A stretch of DNA of 64,000 nt, from positions 33,678 to 97,677 of the forward strand of contig JAQVMT010000007.1 of the NCBI GenBank assembly GCA_028703495.1, in the 5' to 3' direction. Position numbers and translations under genes: made by a program. Below, one piece after another: positions 29,260-36,949 of the stretch (the stretch's first letter is position 1; each line of letters opens with the position of its first letter). The notes under the pieces are model-generated. The model was not told where the DNA came from and did not search any database. It worked only from the letters and a program-made list of their open reading frames with translations. The stretch comes from Clostridia bacterium. Lineage in GTDB: Bacteria; Bacillota; Clostridia; Christensenellales; CAG-314.

Positions 29260-31246
29260 GCAAACCGAGCTGATGAGCAAAGCTCCTGTTACAAAAGCCA
29301 TACTCAAAATGTCCATTCCTGTAGTATGCGGTATGATGGTGCAGGTGTTGTATAATCTTGTAGACACTTTTTTCATTGGAAAACTGAACGATGAAAACCA
29401 ACTTGCGGCGGCAAATATCACAACACCTATATTTATGCTGATGATGGCAGTCGCCACGATTGTCAGCACCGGTGCTGCCTCGTACATATCGCGCTGTCTC
29501 GGCAAAAAGGATGACAAATCCGCAAACAGGACACTGTCAACAGGAGTTGTTATATGTACAGGTCTTGCGGTGGTAATAATGATACTGGGACTTGTTTTTA
29601 TTAAGCCATTTATCACACTGCTCGGGGCAACGCCGCTTATGTATCCGTATGCGCTAAGCTACGCTTCCATAATGTTTATCGGCGCGATACCTGTTATGCT
29701 CAGCTATGCCGGTGGACAGTTGGTTCGAAGTGAGGGTGCGGTAATGCCATCTATCGTCGGTATGATGCTCGGGACTGTCATTAATGTTATTCTTGATCCG
29801 ATTTTCATTTTCGGGTTAAATATGGGTATACAGGGTGCTGCGATTGCTACTGTTTTAGGTAACGTCGGTGCCATGGGGTATTATATTTGGTATTATGCAT
29901 CGGGGAAGTCGCTCGTTAAGTTCAATCTTAAGGATATATGCGGAGAGAAAAAGATTTGGGGACAAACCTTTGCTATCGGCATTCCTGCCGCGTTGAGCCA
30001 ATTTTTAATGAGTGCCGCATTAATTGTGTGCAACAATCTCGCCAAGCCCTATGGAGAAAACGCGGTAGCGGGAATGGGAGTTGCCGCAAAGCTTATGTAT
30101 ATCGGAACCTTCATTTTTATGGGATTTGCAGCAGGTTGTCAGCCGCTTGTCGGTTTTAATTTTGGCGCTAAAAACTTCCCGCGCGTAAAAGAAATAATTA
30201 AAAGCGGAATGTTAATCACCGAAGGAATAGGCATAGCACTCACTGTCTTATTTGGGGTATTTGCGTCCGGATTAGTATCAATTTTTTCGCCATTGCCAGA
30301 GGTTATTTCTGCAGGCGCTACGGTTCTATGTATTTATATGTGGTCGTTTCTAGTGCTTGGGCCACAAATGCTTGCCTCCACTACCATTCAAGCGTTTGGA
30401 AAAGCAAAGGCATCACTTATATTGTCTATTGCACGACAGGGATTGTTTTATATTCCACTTCTATTACTACTAAACAGGAACTTCTCCTTTAGTGGTTTAT
30501 TATGGGCGCAACCCATAGCGGATGCCATTACTCTTGCGCTTGGATTGGTTTTGCTTGTAGTAATACTTAAAAAATGCTTTAAAAGCGTGACTTTTTCGGA
30601 TGCTTCAGTTTCAACGAAAGCGGCTGTGCCAGGGCTGGTAATCACTATTAGTCGCGAATACGGAAGCGGTGGACGCGAAATAGGTGAAAAGCTTGCTGTT
30701 GTACTGGGTGTACCATATTACGATAAAAAACTCATAGATATGACGGCAAAACAAAGCGGGTTGGACAGTGAAATGATTGTCGGAATCGAAGAAAGCGTGA
30801 CAGATGGATTTTCTTACAGTCCGATTACCGGCGCATATTATGCTGGTAGTATATTTGCCTATGACGATACACCGGATTCAGATAATATCTTTACTTCACA
30901 GAGTAATGTGATTACCTCACTTGCGAAGGAAGGTTCATGTGTCATAGTCGGTCGATGTGCAGATGCAGTGCTTACCGACAGGGCAAGCACCTTCAACGTC
31001 TTTATAAAGGCTTGCGCCGACAATAGAATACAACGAGTTACCGAACAATACGGACTCTCCAAACAGGATGCGCTAAGCACTATCTGCTGTGTAGATAAGG
31101 TAAGAGCAAATTATTACAAGCATTATACGGGAAAGCAATGGGGGGCTATAGACAACTACGATTTAATTCTTGACAGTGGAACGCTTGGGATCGACGGCTG
31201 TATCGACGTGATTTTAAAAGCAGTAAACGTTAATTTCCTTCAATAA
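29246..31246 (+). CDS. MATE-family efflux transporter fused to a cytidylate-kinase-like domain
   Basis: 666 aa from a GTG behind AAAAGGAAAAG. Residues 1-455 form a 12-span MATE multidrug/sodium antiporter (IPVVCGMMVQVLYNLVDTFFIGKL; ASYISRCLGKKD; GFAAGCQPLVGFNFGAK). Residues 470-666 match the cytidylate-kinase-like family (PF13189 type): ITISREYGSGGREIGEKLAVVLGVPYYDKKLI, then CVIVGRCADAVL and RIQRVTEQYGLSKQDA, including the phosphate-binding GSGGREIG. The fusion is a single uninterrupted frame. What the kinase-like tail does for the transporter is unknown. Confidence 0.9.
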   Translation: MTSNKQTELMSKAPVTKAILKMSIPVVCGMMVQVLYNLVDTFFIGKLNDENQLAAANITTPIFMLMMAVATIVSTGAASYISRCLGKKDDKSANRTLSTGVVICTGLAVVIMILGLVFIKPFITLLGATPLMYPYALSYASIMFIGAIPVMLSYAGGQLVRSEGAVMPSIVGMMLGTVINVILDPIFIFGLNMGIQGAAIATVLGNVGAMGYYIWYYASGKSLVKFNLKDICGEKKIWGQTFAIGIPAALSQFLMSAALIVCNNLAKPYGENAVAGMGVAAKLMYIGTFIFMGFAAGCQPLVGFNFGAKNFPRVKEIIKSGMLITEGIGIALTVLFGVFASGLVSIFSPLPEVISAGATVLCIYMWSFLVLGPQMLASTTIQAFGKAKASLILSIARQGLFYIPLLLLLNRNFSFSGLLWAQPIADAITLALGLVLLVVILKKCFKSVTFSDASVSTKAAVPGLVITISREYGSGGREIGEKLAVVLGVPYYDKKLIDMTAKQSGLDSEMIVGIEESVTDGFSYSPITGAYYAGSIFAYDDTPDSDNIFTSQSNVITSLAKEGSCVIVGRCADAVLTDRASTFNVFIKACADNRIQRVTEQYGLSKQDALSTICCVDKVRANYYKHYTGKQWGAIDNYDLILDSGTLGIDGCIDVILKAVNVNFLQ

Positions 31247-31272
31247 CCCATACGCGTAAAATACTTTTCTGC

Positions 31273-31590
31273 TCAGTTTTTATTCGTTTTGGAATCGTCG
31301 GCTTTGCTTTTGTCCTTAGCCAGTAGCTTAACTGCCTGATTAGTACCAGTAGCGGTGAGCCCGCTCGCCGCACCGATTATAACGGCAATAATTAAGCTTT
31401 GCGTGCCTATCATGTCGGGCGCCATGTAGTAAAACACCAAACCCATTGTGCCGCCGAGAACTGCCGCAAGAAGCGGAATGAAACGCTTGAATTTGTCGCT
31501 GTTGCCTGTTGCAGTGCTTATTATATCAATAATTGTGTATACAATTGCGGCGATTGCCGGAATTGACTGAATTTGAAAAGTGTCTGCCAT
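31273..31590 (-). CDS. Phage-holin-like small membrane protein
   Basis: 105 aa behind AGGAGATA. Short N-terminus, two or three hydrophobic spans (IPAIAAIVYTIIDIIS; FIPLLAAVLGGTMGLVFYYM; LIIAVIIGAASGLTATGTNQAVKLL) and a charged Lys/Asp tail: the layout and the last span resemble the phage holin superfamily V/Hol44 group. No endolysin or other phage gene is adjacent, so it is an orphan. It converges on the MATE fusion gene, only 26 bp apart. Confidence 0.65.
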   Translation of the reverse strand: MADTFQIQSIPAIAAIVYTIIDIISTATGNSDKFKRFIPLLAAVLGGTMGLVFYYMAPDMIGTQSLIIAVIIGAASGLTATGTNQAVKLLAKDKSKADDSKTNKN

Positions 31591-32115
31591 ATTATCTCCT
31601 GGATTTTTGCGGTGTGCACTCTGTCAAGCAGATAATCGCAAGGTTTTGGACAACCCTTTCATAGTCGAAGGGTACCCGAAATAAATTCCGCTTGCTTGCC
31701 GCATTTTGCTCTACGCATGGAATGTATTGCATTCGCTGATCAAGCTTCGCGCTCATTTTGCGATGGCAAAAAGTGCGTTAATTTTCTGACGATTCATACT
31801 ACTTTTTTTGCTTATGCAAATTGCTTTGTTTCCGTTTTTTCACCGAAGCTTAGAAATTGAAGCCTCGAAGCTTCTCTGTTTTCCGGCATTTATATGTCGA
31901 ATTTTTATGCATTATACCTAATGCAAATGGATTCGATTTGTTTGGCTATATTCTTCGCTATTCTTGGAGTTAGGCTTTAAAAGCTGCTTCTGTTTGTATT
32001 TTATGTTTGCTTTTTAATTGATGTTCGTTATATGCTTTAAAATAGCTTTTCATTCTTTTGAAAACAACATTTGGCAAAAATCTTTGAAAAAAACACGTAA
32101 ACCTTTGGAAATCTG

Positions 32116-32144
32116 TTGCATTTATTGATTGAATGTGGTAAAAT
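32116..32144 (+). promoter_or_regulatory. SigA promoter for rpsT
   Basis: TTGCAT (32116-32121), 17-bp spacer, TAAAAT (32139-32144); start near 32150. The rest of the 31591-32115 gap contains no gene or element I recognise. Confidence 0.7.
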
Positions 32145-32198
32145 ACTTTGGCTTGAGTAAGAAGACCAATTTTATTACTAATATGTGGGAGAAAAAGA

Positions 32199-32624
32199 AT
32201 GCCTAATAAAAAGAGTGCCATCAAAAGAGTACGCATTACAGCAAAGCAAAAGCTTCAAAACCAAATCGTTCGCAGCCAAATGAATACGGCTGTAAAGAAA
32301 TATAACGCCGCTATTTCCGAGGGTGATGTTAAACTCGCGGAATCGTTGTTGCCCGAAACCTCGAGCCTTATTGACAAAGCTGCTGCTAAGAACGTTATTC
32401 ATAAGAATGCCGCCAACCACAAGAAGGCGCAGGTTGCAAGAGAGTTGTATCAGCTTCAAAACGGAATAATTGTCATAAAGCTTGATTCCAAGGCTCAAAA
32501 GCAAGCCGAGCAAAAAGCTGCGGCTCAAAGAAAAGCCGAGGAAAAGAAGGAGCATCTTGAGAAAATTAAGGCTGCTAAAGCGGAGAAGGAAGCCGCTAAG
32601 GTTGCTAAGGTTGCGAAGAAGTAG
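32199..32624 (+). CDS. rpsT: 30S ribosomal protein S20 with a C-terminal extension
   Basis: Primary 16S rRNA binding protein. N-terminal MPNKKSAIKRVRITAKQKLQNQIVRSQMNTAVKKY and helical hairpin with IDKAAAKNVIHKNAANHKKAQVAREL are diagnostic. At 141 aa it is about 50 residues longer than usual: from about residue 103 there is a Lys/Ala/Glu-rich helical tail (QKAAAQRKAEEKKEHLEKI...). Own promoter; a tRNA gene follows 39 bp after the stop. Confidence 0.95.
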   Translation: MPNKKSAIKRVRITAKQKLQNQIVRSQMNTAVKKYNAAISEGDVKLAESLLPETSSLIDKAAAKNVIHKNAANHKKAQVARELYQLQNGIIVIKLDSKAQKQAEQKAAAQRKAEEKKEHLEKIKAAKAEKEAAKVAKVAKK

Positions 32625-32663
32625 TTTTCTTGTGTCTGTATCCTAAGCGGATTTGTCCGCTGT

Positions 32664-32739
32664 GCTAGTGTGGCTCAGTCGGTAGAGCAGTTGATTCGTA
32701 ATCAACAGGTCACCGGTTCAAATCCGGTCACTAGCTCCA
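32664..32739 (+). tRNA. tRNA-Thr, anticodon CGU
   Basis: Acceptor GCTAGTG/CACTAGC, D stem GCTC/GAGC, anticodon stem GTTGA/TCAAC with loop TTCGTAA (anticodon CGT), T stem ACCGG/CCGGT with loop TTCAAAT, discriminator T, encoded CCA. Probably co-transcribed with rpsT. Confidence 0.96.
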
Positions 32740-32744
32740 AAGTC

Positions 32745-32778
32745 GCCCGAAATGGCTGTTCGTCGTTTCGGGCTTTTT
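32745..32778 (+). terminator. Rho-independent terminator after tRNA-Thr
   Basis: GCCCGAAA (32745-32752) pairs with TTTCGGGC (32766-32773), followed by TTTTT. Confidence 0.9.
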
Positions 32779-32840
32779 GTGTAGGGTGAAATTATACTTA
32801 TTCCGATGTCGATGACATTGCTTTATTAACTAATCGAGTA

Positions 32841-32945
32841 TGCATATAGTTAGTACGCCTTTTAAGGTTGCAATATCTAACCAAATTAAATATTTAACGT
32901 AACGGTTTGCATATAATAATACGTCTTTTAAGGTTCATAACAGTT
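32841..32945 (+). repeat. Degenerate 67-bp direct duplication upstream of yabP
   Basis: TGCATATAGTTAGTACGCCTTTTAAGGTT from 32841 recurs as TGCATATAATAATACGTCTTTTAAGGTT from 32908. The second copy carries a SigE-like -10 (CATATAAT). Confidence 0.7.
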
Positions 32946-32951
32946 TTCGTT

Positions 32952-32980
32952 GTATATTTTTGTTTTTTATGGCATATAAT
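32952..32980 (+). promoter_or_regulatory. Candidate SigE-type sporulation promoter for yabP
   Basis: GTATATTT (32952-32959), 13-bp spacer, CATATAAT (32973-32980), close to the mother-cell SigE consensus, 40 bp before the yabP start. A similar pair, AAATATTT-14-CATATAAT, lies at 32888-32917. In Bacillus yabP is mother-cell expressed, which agrees. Confidence 0.5.
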
Positions 32981-33020
32981 TATTGGAATAAGATACGGCA
33001 AGTATTGCCCGAGGAGCGCT

Positions 33021-33308
33021 ATGGAAGAAAAGAATCAAAATGTTAACGGGACAAACAAGATACACACTGTCAGCATCGAACAACAAAAACGCGTCAGATT
33101 GACGGGGATTACGGGTGTTGTCGCACTTACCGAGAAGGAGGCAGATTTAACGCTTTCGTTGGGCAGGCTGATTATTACGGGAAACAAGCTTACCGCCGAT
33201 AAACTCGATATTGAGTCCGGGGTCCTGACCTTAACCGCCGACAGCATTTTGGGTATGCAATACCTTACCGAACGGAAAAAGTCCAAGGGTATTTTCAGGA
33301 GGCTTTGA
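33021..33308 (+). CDS. yabP: Sporulation protein YabP
   Basis: 95 aa, starting at the ATG behind GAGGAG; the longer open frame back to 32907 is not family-like and overlaps promoter sequence. The YabP/YqfC fold is evident: NKIHTVSIEQQKRVRLTGITGVVALTEKEADLTLSLGRLIITGNKLTADKLDIESGVLTLTADSILGMQY. Required for normal sporulation in Bacillus, exact activity unknown. Followed by yabQ and a DivIC-like gene in the conserved order. Confidence 0.93.
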   Translation: MEEKNQNVNGTNKIHTVSIEQQKRVRLTGITGVVALTEKEADLTLSLGRLIITGNKLTADKLDIESGVLTLTADSILGMQYLTERKKSKGIFRRL

Positions 33309-33425
33309 TTGCTTTGTAACAACTCATAAAAAATGCATTTTGGGTATGCAATACCTTTCGAACGGAATAAGTCCAAGTGAAATTTATGAAGAATTTTATT
33401 GCATAGTAATTACGCGGAACAAAAA
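33244..33425 (+). repeat. 91-bp direct duplication covering the yabP 3' end
   Basis: GCATTTTGGGTATGCAATACC at 33244, in the last codons of yabP, recurs at 33335 after the stop. Similarity continues through GAACGGAAAAAGTCCAAG/GAACGGAATAAGTCCAAG and fades toward 33425. The second copy is non-coding and fills the yabP-yabQ gap. Confidence 0.85.
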
Positions 33426-33465
33426 AGCTTTTTGAGGAGGCGAAAGAACCGGGAGGTAAACACGG

Positions 33466-33774
33466 TTGATATCGAGCAACGGGCAATTCTACATTTTTTT
33501 GTTCTATGTTTTTTTGGGAATGTTGTCGGGCGCGATATACGCGATATTTCACCTCGGCATGTATTTTAAACGCTCCGAGAGGGGTATATATAAGCGCAAA
33601 TGGTTTCGCATTTTGTCGGACACCATTTGTGCGATTGTTTGTTTAGCGGTTCTTTTGGGAACCAAGCTTAAGTATGTAGTAATAGATTTCAGATTGTATT
33701 CTGCGATCGGGCTGATCCTCGGAGCTTATATTTCCTATTTTTTAGCCATAAAGCCGCTTGACAAAAGGGAGTAA
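33466..33774 (+). CDS. yabQ: Spore cortex biosynthesis protein YabQ
   Basis: 102 aa integral membrane protein: GQFYIFLFYVFLGMLSGAIYAIFHLGMYFKR, a central basic loop, and two further spans. This is the YabQ pattern, needed for cortex formation in Bacillus. It starts at TTG 33466 with GGGAGG nine bases upstream; no ATG is available at a comparable place. Confidence 0.85.
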   Translation: MISSNGQFYIFLFYVFLGMLSGAIYAIFHLGMYFKRSERGIYKRKWFRILSDTICAIVCLAVLLGTKLKYVVIDFRLYSAIGLILGAYISYFLAIKPLDKRE

Positions 33775-33862
33775 AATGTGTATAATACACTTTGTCGGCT
33801 GATTGTCGGCTGTATCATCGCGGCAAGGTTTGTGATCGGGAAAAAGGAAATTGGCGGTGCGT

Positions 33863-34291
33863 ATGAAAAAGTGGAAGATTGTTGTCGTTGTGATAGCATC
33901 GGTTTTACTGTTAATACTGCTTTTTACTGCGGTTTACTATCTGTTTGTCAATAACCGACAGGCAGACGAAATTGACGGCTTGATGAGCGAGATCGAGCGT
34001 TTGACTGCCTTATACGAGGAAAAGAAGGACGTATTGGAGTTCATCAATTCGGTTGAAAGCTTGGAAGACAAGGCGCGGGAGCTGGGAATGATCGGCGAGG
34101 ACGAAACCATATGGGTTTTGATGTCGAGAGAGCAATTCAAGGTCAAAATTGCCGAATTAAAGAGCAGATACGCCGAAGAATACAACGATGCTGATTATGT
34201 TGCAGAGGTCGAGAAACTCGAAGAAATCGCATATAAATTCGGACTTATCGAAGAAGGTGAGTCCATATGGGATTTGATTCGGGACAAATAA
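33863..34291 (+). CDS. DivIC/FtsB-like septum protein with a duplicated C-terminal motif
   Basis: About 142 aa: short cytoplasmic N-terminus, one membrane span (VVVVIASVLLLILLFTAVYYLFV), then a coiled coil (about 35-60). The DivIC/FtsB-type motif occurs twice: LEDKARELGMIGEDETIW (about 67-84) and LEEIAYKFGLIEEGESIW (about 121-138). Normal family members have one. The position after yabP-yabQ matches divIC in Bacillus. Start is uncertain between TTG 33851, GTG 33857 and ATG 33863. The stop codon is 2 nt before the tmRNA 5' end. Confidence 0.8.
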   Translation: MKKWKIVVVVIASVLLLILLFTAVYYLFVNNRQADEIDGLMSEIERLTALYEEKKDVLEFINSVESLEDKARELGMIGEDETIWVLMSREQFKVKIAELKSRYAEEYNDADYVAEVEKLEEIAYKFGLIEEGESIWDLIRDK

Positions 34292-34292
34292 T

Positions 34293-34636
34293 GGGGGTGT
34301 ATTAGATTCGCCCGTTATGAAGGGGATAGTGTAAGCGCGTCGCAGTCCGTTGCGTTAAAGGAAATAATTAAATTTAAAAGCTAACGATAATAGATTAGCA
34401 ATCGCTGCTTAATAAGCGACGTCGACCCGAAGGCACCGTACGGTCGGCAATCGGCGTCATTAGTACGGTTCAATACAGATAGAGCTTTCTGCGGCTGTCT
34501 GTGTATTTAGCGGAATACTCCTATGTTTGCGAGCAAATGCGGAAGCGTCGGGGGAAATAAATTTCATTTGCTAAACGCGTAGAAATCGTTATCAACACAT
34601 GGCGGTACACGGGTGCAACTCCCGTCACCTCCACCA
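34293..34636 (+). ncRNA. ssrA: Transfer-messenger RNA (tmRNA)
   Basis: Rescues stalled ribosomes and tags the peptide. Acceptor GGGGGTG (34293-34299) pairs with CACCTCC (34626-34632) with one G-U, followed by discriminator A and CCA. The near-universal GATTCG is present near the 5' end. The tag frame runs from GCT at 34380 to tandem TAA stops at 34410-34415 and encodes ANDNRLAIAA. The 3' part GTAGAAATCGTT...GGCGG...ACGGG/CCCGT T-arm matches known tmRNAs. The T loop reads TGCAACT instead of the usual TTCRANY. No clear own promoter lies in front. Confidence 0.93.
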
Positions 34637-34760
34637 TAGCAAGCAAATACGCACCCTATATGATAGGGCAAATCGTGTTTGCGATTGATGTATAACACTA
34701 TAAAAGGAAGCAAATACGCTCCCAACGGGTTCGGATATGATGACACTCTCACCTCCACCA
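34625..34760 (+). repeat. Duplicated tmRNA 3' end (TCACCTCCACCA) with an internal repeat, possible attachment-site scar
   Basis: The last 12 nt of tmRNA, TCACCTCCACCA (34625-34636), recur exactly at 34749-34760, preceded by ACGGGTTCGG, which looks like a decayed T-arm. AAGCAAATACGC also occurs twice in between (about 34641 and 34703). tmRNA 3' ends are common integrase targets, but no integrase is present in the 112 bp between copies. Confidence 0.6.
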
Positions 34761-34784
34761 ATAATTTGGGCATATTGCCAGCAG

Positions 34785-34819
34785 AACGCCGTTTGGGTTT
34801 AATCGTAAACGGCGTTTTT
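34785..34819 (+). terminator. Rho-independent terminator downstream of tmRNA
   Basis: AACGCCGTTT (34785-34794) pairs with AAACGGCGTT (34807-34816), continuing into TTT. It follows the second copy of the tmRNA tail. Confidence 0.85.
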
Positions 34820-34979
34820 GCGTTAATACATATTTTTGACTTAACAGAACGTGTGTTATTACTACAGTCAATGAAGGGTATGCTTACGGGCATTGAAGCG
34901 AAAGTAATCGGTTAAGGAGAGTCATTTTTCTTGCAAAAGAGTTTTTGCACGGCAAAAGGAAATAAGGTAAAAATTATTT

Positions 34980-35876
34980 ATGTGGTTTTGGTTGGCATTA
35001 ATTGCGTTGCTTTGTTGGAGCGGTTCGGACTTATTTTGTAAAATAGGATCCAAGCCCAACGATAAATACAGCCATTTGAAGATTGTAATGGCGGTGGGAA
35101 TGGTAATGGGGCTTCACGCCTGTTTCGAAATATTCGTAAACGGTGTAAGCATCACTTTTTCGGATATAGGTAAATACTTGCCCGTATCCGCGCTTTACAT
35201 ATCATCGATGATTTTTGGCTATGTGGCATTGCGGTACATAGAGCTATCTATATCAAGTCCGATTCAAAATACCTCGGGCGCACTAGTGGCGATACTTTGT
35301 TTCTTTATTTTGGATGAAAGATTAGTCGGTATGCAGTGGGTAGCTGTCGGCTTGGTGTGTGTCGGACTTGTCGCGCTGTCGATAGTTACTATGCGGGACG
35401 ACGATGAATTGAGGCAAATGCGCCAAAGCAAAGCTAATGTGAAGTATACAAAATCCTTTATTGCTTTATTATTGCCGATATTATATTGTATTTTAGACGC
35501 AGCAGGTACGTTTGCCGACAGCATCATTATCGAAACCATGGACGAAAACACCGCAAATGTAGCGTACGAGTTGACCTTCTTGGCAATGGGCTTGGTTTGC
35601 GCCGTTTATGTGTTGCTCATAAAAAAGGAAAGGATAGTATTGAAGGCGGAATATCCCAAGGTAATCGGCGCGATTTTTGAAACGGCGGGGCAGTTCGCCT
35701 ATATATTCGCGTTGTCCGCCAATTCAATCGCAACCGCTCCTATGGTGTCGGCGTATTGCGCGGTCTCGGTGCTGTGGAGTCGAATATTCCTGAAGGAAAA
35801 GCTTTCCTATAAGCAATACATATGTATAGGCGCGGTTATTGCCGGAATTATTATCCTTGGATTTTTTGAAGAATAA
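34980..35876 (+). CDS. EamA/DMT-superfamily transporter
   Basis: 298 aa with ten hydrophobic spans arranged as two EamA halves (MWFWLALIALLCWSGSDLFCKIGSK ... ISSPIQNTSGALVAILCFFILDERL; and from residue about 160 FIALLLPILYCILDAAGTF ... LSANSIATAPMVSAYCAVSVLWSRIFLKEKL). Family members export or import small metabolites; the substrate cannot be inferred. No strong ribosome binding site precedes the ATG. Confidence 0.88.
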   Translation: MWFWLALIALLCWSGSDLFCKIGSKPNDKYSHLKIVMAVGMVMGLHACFEIFVNGVSITFSDIGKYLPVSALYISSMIFGYVALRYIELSISSPIQNTSGALVAILCFFILDERLVGMQWVAVGLVCVGLVALSIVTMRDDDELRQMRQSKANVKYTKSFIALLLPILYCILDAAGTFADSIIIETMDENTANVAYELTFLAMGLVCAVYVLLIKKERIVLKAEYPKVIGAIFETAGQFAYIFALSANSIATAPMVSAYCAVSVLWSRIFLKEKLSYKQYICIGAVIAGIIILGFFEE

Positions 35877-35908
35877 AAAACCGAAGTATCCTTCTTGCGA
35901 TACTTCGG
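35874..35908 (-). terminator. Terminator for the two-component operon on the minus strand
   Basis: CCGAAGTATC (35881-35890) and GATACTTCGG (35899-35908) form a 10-bp stem. On the minus strand the stem is followed by TTTTTTATT, placing it downstream of the response regulator; it also immediately follows the DMT gene and may serve both. Confidence 0.8.
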
Positions 35909-36037
35909 CAAATGGCGTGTATTTCAATTTTTTATCTGACATCTATGTTTGATTTTTCTTACGTGCAAGGTTTGGCGCGATTATAATTTATTCGGATATT
36001 TCAATGTGCCGCCCTTGCGTAATATGTATTTCGATAA

Positions 36038-36844
36038 TCAATGCTTGAGAGTTTCGGTAACCAAGCTATTAATTGCGGCGTTGGTTTCTTCCGCCCACCA
36101 ATACTCGGACATATACTCACCTGCATAGCTGCTCATAATACTTCTGTCGCCATTAAGCAGTTTATAATAGTCGCATTCAAAAGTCGAAGTATTAACAAAG
36201 CGTTGCTGACCGGAATTACCCAAGATGAAATCGATTCCTCCCTCCTCAAGTATATCGCGGAGTCTTTTATATGTCATTCGGTAGAGTGATTGTGTTGCCA
36301 GGCTGTCATCCTTATCCTCCCAAAGGTAGGACATAGCGATGCGCGAGCTGATTGTGCCGCCGTTTCTGTCCACCAGAATTGCAAGAAGCTCCTTGCATTT
36401 CAAGCTGTTAATAGGGAATACATTACCATCGATAAGCACTTCGAAGTGTGGAATGGTTTTTATATACACCTTGTTTTTGGGGGCGGGCAATATGCGCTTA
36501 GCCTTCTCGATCACGGTGGACAAAGACTCTGCGTTATACGGTTTTAACAAATAGGCGATAGCATCGACGTCGAAAGCGTCCAAGGCATATTCCGCATAGG
36601 CGGTGACGAAGACAATCTTAATGTCCGAATCGATAATTTTCAATGTTTTTGCCAGTTGCAGTCCGTTGATATCGCCCATCTGAATATCCAAGAAGGCGAT
36701 GTCGATTTTGTGGGATTTGGCATATTCGATGGCTTTATCTGCATCGCAGAAAGCCATAAGAAGCTTTAAATCGGGGACTCTTTTGGAAACGTTGAGAAAT
36801 CGATTGATCGCTTTCGCTTCGTCGTCCACATAGATAACGTTCAT
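36038..36844 (-). CDS. Response regulator with SARP-like DNA-binding output
   Basis: 268 aa from the ATG behind AAAAGGAGAAAT. Receiver domain residues 1-120 with acidic pocket D7-D8 and phospho-acceptor D53 (FLDIQMGDINGL), plus the conserved Lys in LLKPY. The rest (about 130-235: FEVLIDGNVFPINSLKCKELLAILVDRNGGTISSRIAMSYLWED...ATQSLYRMTYKRLRDIL) is a winged-helix of the SARP/AfsR type rather than LytTR. Regulates transcription in response to the kinase encoded just upstream (106-bp gap). Confidence 0.88.
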   Translation of the reverse strand: MNVIYVDDEAKAINRFLNVSKRVPDLKLLMAFCDADKAIEYAKSHKIDIAFLDIQMGDINGLQLAKTLKIIDSDIKIVFVTAYAEYALDAFDVDAIAYLLKPYNAESLSTVIEKAKRILPAPKNKVYIKTIPHFEVLIDGNVFPINSLKCKELLAILVDRNGGTISSRIAMSYLWEDKDDSLATQSLYRMTYKRLRDILEEGGIDFILGNSGQQRFVNTSTFECDYYKLLNGDRSIMSSYAGEYMSEYWWAEETNAAINSLVTETLKH

Positions 36845-36949
36845 ATTTCTCCTTTTGTATCGGAAGCCTCGATTCCGCATTTGGCATACGGCGATTATCC
36901 GAAAACGCAGGCAATAATTATTGTTGCGGTCAAAGCATTAATTTTGCCG

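Noticed and set aside
34564..34893. 109-aa minus-strand frame over the tmRNA 3' region
   Set aside because: It is antisense to tmRNA and its terminator; no coding character.
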